From NCBI GenBank assembly GCA_014529385.2, contig CM043942.1:30282969-30346968 (forward strand): DNA of 64,000 nucleotides, written 5' to 3'. A program made the translations under genes and the position numbers. Below, one piece after another: positions 21,090-31,217 of the stretch. Under the pieces are notes generated by a model. The model made no database searches. It had not been told where the DNA came from and worked only from the letters and a program-made list of their open reading frames with translations. This stretch comes from Adiantum capillus-veneris. Taxonomy: Eukaryota > Streptophyta > Polypodiopsida > Polypodiales > Pteridaceae. Position 1 is the first letter of the stretch. The number at the start of each line of letters is the position of its first letter.

Positions 21090-21142
<53 letters not shown>
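21090..21142. repeat. (GA)n array expanded in one LTR
   Basis: About 53 bp of AG units, against about 12 bp at the same place in the partner LTR (15218-15229). Confidence 0.93.
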
Positions 21143-21152
<10 letters not shown>

Positions 21153-21470
21153 CAATTGCTTTTGATTTGAAGCTTTTGGGGCTTTGCTTTTAGGCATCCC
21201 TTGTAACCTTTAAATTAGTGGTGAGGGCCTCACTTCTCAGAGCATCTGGACGCGGAGTCTAAGAGTGAAACCCTAGCCACTCTCTTGTACTTTGATCTGA
21301 TTAATATAAAAAGAAATACTGAAAGGGGTGCCAGTCTTTGGGGCCGATATCTCTAGGCACGGAACTCCGCCGGGCCAGTGTACATCTATTGTGATCTGTG
21401 ACTTGTTTTGAAGTGGTTATTTGGTGCTGTCGTGGTTGATTCTTGACTTGGAGTGTCCATGTCTGTTACA

Positions 21471-22234
21471 ATGGATCACAAAGCTAGAACAGAATAAAGA
21501 TGCTTACATCAAAAGAGTGGTAGTAGTCCAGAAGGAGCAAGATGATGGGGTGTGGAGATCTGAGAATTTCATCAAGCATCTCGGCTCCGAATAAGAAAAC
21601 AATCTTTTGCTGGTAGAATATCTTCCTATCAATATACACGTTTACATGCATGTGTTGCAAGAAACGGAAAGGAAATACTTTTGGCCTATTGTTATTATCA
21701 ATGTCGGGTGTAGGGCAAGGATCTTGACCACTAGGGTTGCCTACCTCAGGTGTTGACAAGGTGACACCTTCACCACATGCTCCTACCTTTTGTAGTAGTC
21801 CGCACAATCCTCCACATTAGGTTCAAAACAGACTGGGCGAGAAGAGTCTACCTCATTCAACTTTCCATTCTGCTTGCGACGACGACTCTTGGGTGGTTGA
21901 ACTTCATTTGAGCCTCCCACGCCTAGAGAGAGTGTAGGCCCACTTGCGTCCACCAAATGCTTTAGGCTTCCGGACTTAGACTTTGTGGTTGATGTAGTTG
22001 ACGAGTCCTCTTGAAGCATTAGAGAGAAAACACTTGGTGCTCTTGAATACTGACGACACTACAGCCGGGCAATAGTACTTCAATGAAGGTGGCTAGTGCC
22101 TCCTTAGTCTCCTCCTCTTCCGTCCTCCATTTACAGAATTCCTTCAGCCATTTGTCCATGATTAATGAGGTGCGTTGCTTTCAGCATTCTAAACTGAATG
22201 TTTTTTAGAAGCCCTCCTCAGTGGGGACACCAAA
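21471..22234 (-). other. Interior (5' part) of the giant-LTR element, small frames
   Basis: On the minus strand, after the 5' LTR, there is a 47-codon frame starting with ATG near 22161 (MDKWLKEFCKWRTEEEETKE). Next comes a 78-codon frame at 22019-21783, Ser/Thr-rich with a basic KSRRRKQNGK, and then a 107-codon frame at 21807-21484. They could be remains of a gag-like protein but have no diagnostic motif. The 12-18 nt after the LTR (TTGGTGTCCCCACTGAGG) are where a primer site should be; I could not match them to a plant tRNA. Confidence 0.45.
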
Positions 22235-22387
22235 TGACGGGAGCAAAGCGAGACACGAACCCCAACGGCCTCTAAAACGTCGCGGGCCGATGGCACGCCT
22301 CGAGCCGGTCACGGTAAAGCGAACAGGGGGCACCACCTAGCTTTGAGCGGCTAGGACGCAGACCACGGTGATGTAAACACCGCAAAG

Positions 22388-22428
<41 letters not shown>

Positions 22429-23704
22429 TTGACAAATGATGAAAACCCTCGGGGGTGTGAGGGAGAATTATTTCTTGCAATATTTACAATGACCTTTCTT
22501 CCAGCGAAGTAGCACACCGTGGTGATAAGAGAGGTAGGGAGAAGAGATGGTGAATCTACTTGGTGCGTTCTCTAAAGACGACTTGATGATGTGACACTTG
22601 CTACCAAGAATGTGTATGTGTGTGCATCGACCATTGGAGTCAAGAGGTGGACGTAGCTCCCTTCACATGGTGCAATTCCCAAAACAAACCATCACACAAG
22701 TCCCCTCCCCTGTGATGCCAATAGTGTCAATTCCTCCCACTAAAACTCTACCAAGTGCTGACCTCTCATGAACTGCCCCCCCCCCCCCCCCCCCGATAGT
22801 GACCTCTCAGTGCCCTTTTATAGGTGTTGGCTACTTGGATTAGGGTAATCCCGGTTTGATTAGGGTAAGCTAATTGGGGAGACAAAGCAAGGCGGTGGGC
22901 CCGGTGTGGTTGACCCTTGCTTTGTCTTGGAGTTATTTAAAATGAAAACCTTTAGGTGGGCCTTTGTGACCATCACCTAGAGAGAGGGAATTTACAAATT
23001 GGGAATTTTACAAGGCTTGGGTGAAAACTGAAAAATGATGATGATAACCTACAGTTTCTTGAAAATGGTTCGTGGTTGTGTGATGTCGATGAATGGTAGC
23101 TTGTCGGTGCGTCGGTGTAGCGCGTACGTCTCTTCGCGGTTGGCCGGGGCATGCCTTCAACGCCTTTGTTCTTTTTGTTGTTGGTGTCGCGTGATCCGGG
23201 TGTTTTTCTTCTTTGGTCGAGTTCGTCGACGTCGTTGAGTTTCTTCTTCTTGTTTTGTATTTTACCGGTGTGTGCGCGTTTATGCGTGTGTGTATGTACA
23301 GGTATGTGAGTATATATGTGTAATAGTGCGTGATTATATGTATATATGTGTGCGTATGCGTGCGTGGGAATGGGAGGGAAGTATGTCTATTGTATATATA
23401 TATATATATTTATTTTTATTTTCATCTTTCTGTTGACAACGCAGAAGCGGGGGGGGGTGTGGTGTGTATGTGTGAATGAGTGTTTTTGTGTGAGAGCGCA
23501 TAATGCGAGAGTGTGTGTGTGTGTGATAGGGAGAGAGAGCATCAGTTTTACTGCACCTTCGGGCTGAAGAGAAAGAGAGAGTGAGTGAGAGAAGGGACGC
23601 CTGCAGGCTGGTGTACAGAGCGCGAGAGAGAGAGGGAGATGGGGTGAGGTTGGAGGTGGTGAGGGAGGGAGAGGATGAGGTGAGCGTGTGTGTGTGTGTG
23701 TGTG

Positions 23705-23781
<77 letters not shown>

Positions 23782-23817
23782 ATCTTATCTTGCGCCTTTG
23801 GGTTGGAGCCGTGAACG

Positions 23818-23890
<73 letters not shown>

Positions 23891-24379
23891 GATGGCGGGG
23901 GTCTGCGCCTTGTGGGCTGCCGACAAGAGCGAGGGAAGGGGGGTTTTTTGGCAATGGAGTTGGGCAAGGTAGGGTGTGTGGTGAGAGAGAGGTAATATTA
24001 TCCCTTGCTTTGCATGGCAGCTCAAGGACGAGAGGAGGGGAGAGAGTCAATGGGGTGGGGAGGGAGAGAGAGAGGATAGCAGGCCAAGGGAGGGAGAAAG
24101 TGAGGCCGAGGGAAGGGTGAGGCGAGCGGGTGAGAGAGAGAGAGATAATATCTGGCTATTGGCTTGCACAGAGAGCGAGGGAGGGAGAAAGCGAGAGAGA
24201 GGGGGTGAGCGTGTGGATAAGAATATGGGAGAGAGAGAGTTCGTATGCGGCTATGGACTCGATACAAAGGGAGCGCGAGAGAGAAAGCGAGAGAGAGGGA
24301 GGGTGGGTGCTCGAGTCCGCTCTTGCTAGCCAAGGGTGGCAAGTAAGGTGGGGGGTTCATTGAGGGTCAACGCGTGTGG

Positions 24380-24437
<58 letters not shown>

Positions 24438-24881
24438 GCTTCTTGTAGGCCATGAGGGAGATAGAGAGAGAAGATGGCCGGGCCATCTGCGGCTTGTGAC
24501 CGCCGACACGAGCTAGAAAGAGAGTGAGTTGTCAGAGAGAGGAGTGGATGAGGGAGAGAGAGAGTGTGCCGAGAATGGAGAGAGGGGAAGAGGGAGGTGT
24601 GTAGAGAAAATGAGAGAGAGAGAGAGTTGATATTTCATTCGATGCCCGCTGGGGAATAAAACTACAGGGAGAGAGAGAGAAGGGAGAGTGAAACCGAGGG
24701 TGGCCTGCTAGGTTGGGGCATAGACGAGCGAGGACATGAGGGTGATAAGGCCGGCCAATCGAGGGGGGCCATGTGATGAGGCCAAGCATGTGCCGAACCT
24801 TCCAACAGTGTCGCCAAGCTCCGGCAGAGGAAAAATAACCTTTTTTCTTTTTTTTCTTTGATTTTCGAAAATCGGCTATCA
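22235..24881 (-). repeat. 5' LTR of the giant-LTR element
   Basis: The partner of 11498-14189. It carries (CA)n at 22391-22426, a 19-nt C run at 22776-22794 (11 nt in the partner), GT-rich tracts, and long (GA)n at 23708-23780, 23821-23886 and 24383-24432. The ends match TGACGGG...GGCTATCA. Array lengths differ from the partner at nearly every site, while unique segments remain closely similar. Confidence 0.85.
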
Positions 24882-25429
24882 GTGTTTAGTTTGTTTTTCT
24901 TGCAGAGGGGGAACAAAGGGACTTGTTCTCTCATGAGAGATCTATGTGCATATGATACCCATCTCTACGATTCCTTGTAGAAGCTCTATGTGTAGAAGCT
25001 ATAAGTTTCAACAGAGACATTTAATCAAAACTGGTTGCAGAGGAGGTGAGGACAATGGAGGAAAGAACATTCCATTTGAGAATGAGCTCAAAAAGCAGAG
25101 CCTAATTTTTTAAAACGTAGAAGATTGAGATATTCGACATTAAATTATTAGCCACTGCAGACAGTGAAGCATTATCATGATTGGATTACTTCTTGGGTTT
25201 TTGGTAAACATACCTTATAATGAAGGAGATATTCAAGATTTCTAGAAAACATCTTTGAACAAGGAGAAACTGAAATTTTCATTATCTCTCTCTACGATGA
25301 CATGACATTCTTACAAGTCCCAAATTTGAGTCCAAACTTTTTCTAATGTGGTTTTTTTAAGTGTTCATAGTATGTATAGGTACATACTGACAACTTTCAT
25401 ATTTTTGTTCGTTGCTTGGCAGCGGTGCA
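24882..25429. other. Unassigned, right flank of the giant-LTR element
   Basis: No gene is seen. The first ~45 bp, read on the minus strand, join to 11,497 as the pre-insertion sequence. The rest is AT-rich with no repeat structure. Confidence 0.5.
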
Positions 25430-25516
25430 GGTTAGAAAATAGGACGTAGCTAAGTAGATATTAGAGTAGTTTACTTAATGGAGAGAGAGAATTTTCATAC
25501 ACAAGAGATTATAGAC

Positions 25517-25562
<46 letters not shown>

Positions 25563-26155
25563 ACGATATACGTGGTTCACCCAATGTGGGGTACGTCCAC
25601 GGAAAAGCAGCCATGGCTTTAGTACTTCAAACTAAACTTCAAACTAAAAGTAAGTTACAAAGGGATTATTCCCTTAATGGAGCTCCCCCTTCCTTCACTC
25701 TCACCACCTCAAATACACCTTGTTTCATCAACTTCACAATGCAAAATGTGTGTAGAAAGGGCCTTCTTTTATAGGCCAAAAGAGCTATCCTCTCTCATGA
25801 GAGGCAATCGTGTGTAGCAGCCCTTGTGTAGACAAGTCCAAGTTGGACTTTCCAATGCGCTCATGTGTGGCCGCCCTTTGAGAAGATAAGTCCGCCTAGA
25901 AAATCGATCACCTTCCATTGACTTCGGCCACCGACAACCGGCCAATCGATCGACTGCTTTCTGACCACTTTTCGGCCACCGTCGGGCCATAATATTTCAG
26001 CAAGAAGGAAATATTTTGACATGGGCATGAATTTTTTGTCTTTTGACGAGTGATTTTTCTTACGCACGATGGCTTCTCCTCATACTAGGGGCCTCACGAT
26101 TGTGCGCTTTAAAGATTAAAAATTACAAGGGGTAAATCAAGCTCCATACCTAACA
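25430..26155 (+). repeat. Probable solo LTR, copia-like (about 726 bp)
   Basis: The start GGTTAGAAAATA aligns with TGTTAGGAAATA of the reverse copy at 50,770. It contains (GA)n at 25519-25561 followed by CACGATATACGTGGTTCACC, a signature common in plant Ty1/copia LTRs, and a TTTTATAGG box near 25,767. It ends CCTAACA, complementing the TGTTAGG start. The flanks GTGCA (25425-25429) and ATGCA (26156-26160) look like a target duplication with one change. No interior or second LTR follows. Confidence 0.6.
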
Positions 26156-26722
26156 ATGCACAGAGTAGCAAAACTTGACCTATCTTAATCAAACTTAAAC
26201 TCGAACACAATTGCCTCAAAGTCTCAATGCTAACCACCTCAACCAGCTATTTTATGTGTTTGCAACCCATACCTTCATTCTAAAAAAAAAGCCACGACCC
26301 CCTCCTAGCTCCTTGTCCACTTGTGGCTAGCACCTTGCTGCTAAAGTCCACGCTGTTGGTTAGTTTCTTCCCCCATGTGTGTCGACATCATCTCTTCCTT
26401 TTCCTTCAATCAAAATTGGCATTGGCGCCAGATTCCCATCCATATAATATTTTCTACAAATTGTAGGCACATACTATCATATACTCGCACAATAATTTAA
26501 AATTCATTAGTTGTGCAATACTCTCGAATATTCTTTATATCCCCCCCCCCCCTTGCCTGCCGCTACTAGGTGCTCGCCTACCCAGCTTTCTCCCAAAGGT
26601 CATCACGAGAGAACATAGGTCGGCAACCCACAACGGCATGCACACACAAAGAGAAAGAGAGTTTCCTCCAGGTTGCGAGATAGAGAGAGGCAGTGTGCAT
26701 GACGTTCTGGTTGCAATCCTAC

Positions 26723-26724
<2 letters not shown>

Positions 26725-26785
<61 letters not shown>
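26725..26785. repeat. (GA)n microsatellite
   Basis: A 61-bp perfect array, the first of three within 450 bp. Confidence 0.95.
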
Positions 26786-26787
<2 letters not shown>

Positions 26788-26912
26788 CTTCTCGGGTCTC
26801 CCAACGCCAAGGGGTTGATCTTGTTTGCTTGCCCTTGCTCTCCCTCTACCGACCCAAAGAAGGCACTTGAGTGCACGTGTGTCTAAAAGAGAGAGAGGAA
26901 AAAGTTAGTGGC

Positions 26913-26915
<3 letters not shown>

Positions 26916-26973
<58 letters not shown>
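26916..26973. repeat. (GA)n microsatellite
   Basis: A 58-bp array. Confidence 0.95.
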
Positions 26974-26974
<1 letters not shown>

Positions 26975-27117
26975 AACACTATGCATAACACAAAGGAAGA
27001 GAGCGAACGGTCCCTCTAGCACGCATATTGACACCACTAGTACAATGCCGCCGCCTTCGATGATGCTATGCAAACTTTCTTAACTTAGGTATGCCAACAT
27101 TAGAAAGAGTCCTAGAT

Positions 27118-27120
<3 letters not shown>

Positions 27121-27173
<53 letters not shown>
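27121..27173. repeat. (GA)n microsatellite
   Basis: A 53-bp array. A short second GA run follows at about 27212-27228 beside a duplicated flank. Confidence 0.95.
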
Positions 27174-27175
<2 letters not shown>

Positions 27176-27574
27176 ACAATTCTTAGCTTCGGTCTATCCC
27201 ACATTTTTTTAGAGAGAGAGAGAGAGAACACCCTACATTTCTTAGCTTTGGCCTACCCACTATTTTTTATTGCTTCACGAAGAGTTTGTGATGATTTTGC
27301 ATCCACTCTACACCAATTTTGGCCAAGAGATGGTCAAAGGTTACAAATCCAAAAGCAAGTGTCAATGCTACATTGTTTTTTCCACCATTGGTGTGTTCGT
27401 ATGTCCCAAGTTCCACCTGGCTGTGCAAGTTTGACTATCCCATTATGCTGCTTGTGTTTACCGTGAGGTGCTTCAGCCTTGACTCATTCATGTTGGTTGT
27501 AGTTGTCACAACTTACCGACCGGTTTGCTACCATGTTATGACTCTGGAGTCCTCAGAGCAAGCTGGTGTCCATT

Positions 27575-27575
<1 letters not shown>

Positions 27576-27621
<46 letters not shown>
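27576..27621. repeat. (CT)n microsatellite
   Basis: A 46-bp array in the opposite sense to the three GA arrays upstream. Confidence 0.95.
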
Positions 27622-27622
<1 letters not shown>

Positions 27623-27868
27623 CACACAAACCACCTTGACATGGAGGATGGAGCAGCCTAAAGGAGCCAGTGAAAGTAGTGTTGCCACATGGTGGAGGGA
27701 GGGGCGAGAATCCCCCCCCCCCCCCCCCCATTATTAATAGGGTCGAAAGCGGATATCACAATAGCATTCTAAGCACCTTTAGTACCACAATCTTTTTTGA
27801 TACTCAAACATTGTATTAGATTCACTAGTTTGCAATTTTCTTATTTGAAGACGTTAATATATCAATTC

Positions 27869-27871
<3 letters not shown>

Positions 27872-27902
<31 letters not shown>

Positions 27903-28337
27903 CTCTTTGCGAATCAAAAAGCTCTCAGTCCGTGTCGAAAACCTAACCTTCATATCTTGTGTGTCTCCTGTGGGCGAGGGCGGCCCTGTGGGGGGCGTTA
28001 ACACACAAGCCTTGCCCCATGCCCAAGCCGGCGGACTCTGCTGCGACCTGCGATCTACGCCCGACCCTGCTACGACTTGCTCGTCGGCATTTTGGTTCAA
28101 GGCCTGCTCAGTGTGCACCCTACTACAGCCTGCCCGTCAACGTACACGGTCGATTTGGTCCAAGAGATTCTCTCTATCCCCATCTCTCTCAGCCCGTCGA
28201 AAACAAGCATCATCGCTACTCTTCAATTATCTCGCCTACACAGAGCTTAATGCTTTCACTTCAAAAAATTAAATCAGAATAAGCCCTTGATCTCACGCAC
28301 CACTGTGTGTTTCAATTGGAATCCCCTTTGTAGCCTG
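27872..28337. other. Possible leader of an unidentified element
   Basis: A (CT)n run (27872-27899) is followed by GC-richer sequence with no clear frame, leading to the coiled-coil frame at 28338. It may be the 5' leader of a retroelement fragment, but no LTR end or primer site is identifiable. Confidence 0.3.
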
Positions 28338-28703
28338 ATGTCATCCTTTGGTACCACTATTGCACGCAAGAGCTTTCTTACGGTGGCAGCGGCACCAAGG
28401 AAGGACCCCGTTGCCCGCCCAGAAGAACGAGTCATAGCCCTTGAGGCTCATATTCAAGAACTCATCGGAGAGAATGAGAGACTCAAAGAACGTTTATGAA
28501 ATCTTGAAGATACGAAGGAAGTAAAGAGCCAAGCTCTGCTTGAAAAAGCACACCCAGTTGAAGCCTCACTCACCGAAACTGTCATGGCAGTGCAGAAAGA
28601 ATCACATGAAGCAACAAATAAGAAGATTAACACCAAGATTCAAGCGGCCCTACAAGAATGCCGGCTAGAAGGCTCGGTCAAACCCAGTGTGATCGCTATG
28701 TGA
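28338..28703 (+). pseudogene. Coiled-coil ORF remnant, gag-like
   Basis: ATG at 28338 opens a 121-codon frame interrupted by TGA at 28497-28499 (probably CGA to TGA). Residues 30-100 form a charged heptad-type coiled coil (EERVIALEAHIQELIGENER, then TNKKINTKIQAALQE). Short N-terminal coiled-coil proteins of this kind occur at the start of some plant retrotransposon gag genes, but no nucleocapsid or gag domain follows, so the assignment is tentative. Confidence 0.4.
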
Positions 28704-29647
28704 TCGCTATATCTTGGGACTGGGTGTTAACATAACCACATATGTACACACAACCAAATAGAGAGTCGTGCCTGCATCATGACCATGGCTCTCAATTGTT
28801 AATTTCACTGCACAAGGTTCATTAAAGTGAATGTATAGGTGGAGCTAGATGTCCTATTCAATTTCTATGGTCGGAGCTACAGCTAGAGATGGTTGTGACA
28901 CATATCCCCTTGAAGTTGTCACATTCAGGTTGTTAATTAGTGTGCACATCTTTCACACAAGAGTGGCAATAGCTTTATTCAAAATATGCCTACGCATGAG
29001 CTCTTGGCAATTGCAACACCATATCAGTCTCCTTCTTGAGTCTCGCCAATTTTCTTAAGAGTAGAAGCCCCAAAGTCTCAACCTAAGTTTGTAGCCAAAT
29101 CTAAGATAGGATCAAGGTCAGTACAAATGCTCGATCGAAACGACATGCATGCTGAGCTTCAGCATATAAATGACGTGTAATGAATGTCACTTTCTAAGAA
29201 TGCAGTTTTTGTGTACTTGAAATATGAATGGTGGATACATAAATGATGGGAGATGATGTTGCCAGATAATAAGAGTACTACCGTGGTCAACTACCTAAGA
29301 AGATTGCTCATGAACCCAAGGATAGCATTCTGCGACTATCAGCCCTTTACTACAGGATTTTCATTTATGATCTCTTGATGCCTAAGATTGTTCATTGTTC
29401 AAAATATACGATTAGTACCAGGGCCCACAAGGGCCATCATGACTGTCAAAACAAGTGCTAGGAAAAACTTCTTGTCGTTTTGACATGCTAGAATGTGTCC
29501 TCCTTATATACCTCTATGTAAGCATATCATGTTACACAAAGAATGTTAAAGTGGCAAAGCATGTGAAAGGAACACTTGGATAAGCTCTTCTAGAGGGCCT
29601 CGTCGCGCTCTGCTCTGCACAGCTTGTCTTCCTTTCTTATCTTCCTG
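28704..29647. other. Unassigned sequence
   Basis: About 940 bp between the coiled-coil remnant and the broken 5' edge of G1b. No frame above noise, no array and no recognisable repeat was seen. Confidence 0.5.
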
Positions 29648-30796
29648 TCTAGGGGAGATCTCACCAAGGCCATCCAAGAAAGCCTTAGGGGTAATCGTGC
29701 TCCACAAAACACTCATATGTATCCAAGAAGGGAGCAACAATGGTGCTCAATTTGCTTGGGCCCACATACTACGAGTGAATGCCCTACTTTCAAAGTAAAG
29801 TTTAACGGGACTTGTAACGCATGTGGTAGGTATGGCCATCAAGCGAAGGATTGCCTAATGCTTAAACGCATCATGGAAAATAGACCGCCTATAGCTTGGG
29901 CAGACTCACCTCGAGTTCCTGCATTGATGCCTACCCCACCCATGGAGCAACAGTTTCCATTACAACACATGGTCCCTAGAACCCAAAATGTGGTCCAAAC
30001 CACACCGTTGCCACCTCCAGTGCTAGGATCGCAACCCCCTCATCCAAGAGTTACACCTATGAACCAAATAGGTTGCGAGTCATCTAGTGCTTATGTAGAT
30101 TGCGAAGAGGACATAGACTCTAGTATCACCTATGGAGTCGACATGCTTGAGGAGTGTCCCATGTACTATATGGAAGACCATTGGGGACAAATCAAACCGG
30201 TATATCAATCTACTGCGCTAGCAGCAAGAGGCCAAAACATTAATAGTTTTGCCAGGAGACCACTTTTTCAGTGCTACGAATGTGGTGGACCACATCAAGT
30301 AGCTAAGTGCCCCATTAGAATGCAAAAGAATGTTGCACTAATGCAAACAAGTCAAGGGAGTGCATTGGCAATGCCAATACTCACTTGTAATCGTTGTGGC
30401 ATAGATCATTTGATCGCACAGTGTCCTAACAATCCAAACGCACCAAAAATCACACCATTGAACATAATAGAGATTGTTGATGGGACACCACCAACTATAA
30501 ACATAGCACCAGTGAATGCACTCACACGGGCGATGCTCCAAAAGCAAAATTACATCCTCGAAGAGAGAGATGCTGCATCCATTGGCCGAGCGAGAAAGAA
30601 GAAAACACGAAGAAAGAAATCCCTTAATGCTTCTAGCTCAAAACCTAGTTCAAAGACTAACATAGGGACAGGAGAGGATCCCGTGTATATGAATGACCCT
30701 GAGGATGACTCAGATTCGATAGAGACCACGGAGACCAAAACTATTAATACAAAGGAAAAAGCCAGTGAGGAGGATCACGAGAGGGAATTACGATGA
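29648..30796 (+). pseudogene. G1b gag C-terminal region with four zinc knuckles
   Basis: Open from the truncation to TGA at 30794-30796 (G1a has CGA). It contains four CCHC boxes: CSICLGPHTTSEC, CNACGRYGHQAKDC, CYECGGPHQVAKC and CNRCGIDHLIAQC. Only the second has standard CX2CX4HX4C spacing; the others are CX2CX3HX4C. A Pro-rich linker (about 29925-30060) separates the first two from the last two. A basic KKKTRRKKS segment follows. It would bind genomic RNA during particle assembly. Confidence 0.85.
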
Positions 30797-31217
30797 ACAC
30801 CAAAAGAGTATTCAAAGTTAAACCACCCAGTTGCGAACCCCCAAGATAAGCCACGAGAGAAAGATTGGAACCTATCCAAACCCAACAATGGAAATTGAAC
30901 GAGTCCAACAACTGAGGGGTTTGGTGGAAGAAACTCAATGAACATTAGAACCTGAACCCAAACATATCTAGATGTCGGACACAGTGCTTCCCACACAAGT
31001 TTAACCTCACAAGAACTACAGGCCGTTAGCTATACCCAGTATCATTCGGGAAGAGAGTGAGGGTAGGACATCTGAAAGTGGACACACACCTTTCCTACTA
31101 GAGAGAATGTTTGGTGAGGGAATGCTCGACCCCCTTGAGGAAGTGGAGATTCCATCTTCACCATTCTCTTGTCAGGGTCCTACGTCCCACAAGATGCCAT
31201 AAAATGTTGCCAAATTG
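30797..31217 (+). pseudogene. G1b gag-protease linker, broken
   Basis: It aligns with the G1a frame at about 44,450-43,980 but has an 18-nt deletion and several stops (for example TGA near 30938 and TAG near 30970). TAA at 31201-31203 (G1a has TTA) closes the frame just before the next open stretch. Confidence 0.75.

Larger units (their letters stand above)
15114..21470 (+). mobile_element. Chromodomain Ty3/gypsy element (chromovirus), decayed
   Basis: The order is 5' LTR (broken), tRNA-iMet primer site, gag, protease remnant, reverse transcriptase, RNase H, integrase, chromodomain, polypurine tract, 3' LTR. That is the plant chromovirus order. The 5' LTR lacks its first 140-150 bp, so no target duplication can be read. 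Over about 430 aligned bp the two LTRs differ by about 20 substitutions (counted by eye, near 5%). All coding parts carry stops or frameshifts. Confidence 0.9.
20852..21470 (+). repeat. 3' LTR of the chromovirus, complete (619 bp)
   Basis: It begins TGTCACAAAG and ends CTGTTACA (TG...CA). It holds a TATA-like TAATATAAAAAG near 21301, a (GA)n tract at 21090-21142 and, in the first 100 bp, four teloboxes. Confidence 0.92.
11498..24881 (-). mobile_element. Giant-LTR retroelement, unclassified (LARD-like)
   Basis: Two direct repeats of 2692 bp (11498-14189) and 2647 bp (22235-24881) both begin TGACGGGAGC and end CGGCTATCA on the plus strand. They are flanked outside by GTGT (11494-11497 and 24882-24885), a 4-bp target duplication; reading the boundary one base later gives GTGTT on both sides. 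A 20-nt purine tract abuts the left repeat on the inner side, reading 5'-to-3' on the minus strand. So the element is minus-strand, with its 5' LTR at the right. The interior is only about 1.7 kb once the inserted chromovirus (15114-21470) is removed, and carries no recognisable gag or pol. That makes it non-autonomous, like large retrotransposon derivatives. Confidence 0.8.
26156..27871. other. GA-array-rich sequence without a gene
   Basis: Three long (GA)n arrays (26725-26785, 26916-26973, 27121-27173) and one (CT)n array (27576-27621) lie within 900 bp, with C runs at about 26541 and 27712-27729. A segment containing CTTAGCTT(C/T)GG is repeated at about 27181 and 27240. Reading frames here are array-derived. 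No protein signal is seen. Confidence 0.6.

Noticed and set aside
22217-22234. Primer-binding site for the giant-LTR element
   Set aside because: The minus-strand sequence after the LTR, TTGGTGTCCCCACTGAGG, could not be matched with confidence to a plant tRNA end, so no site is claimed.
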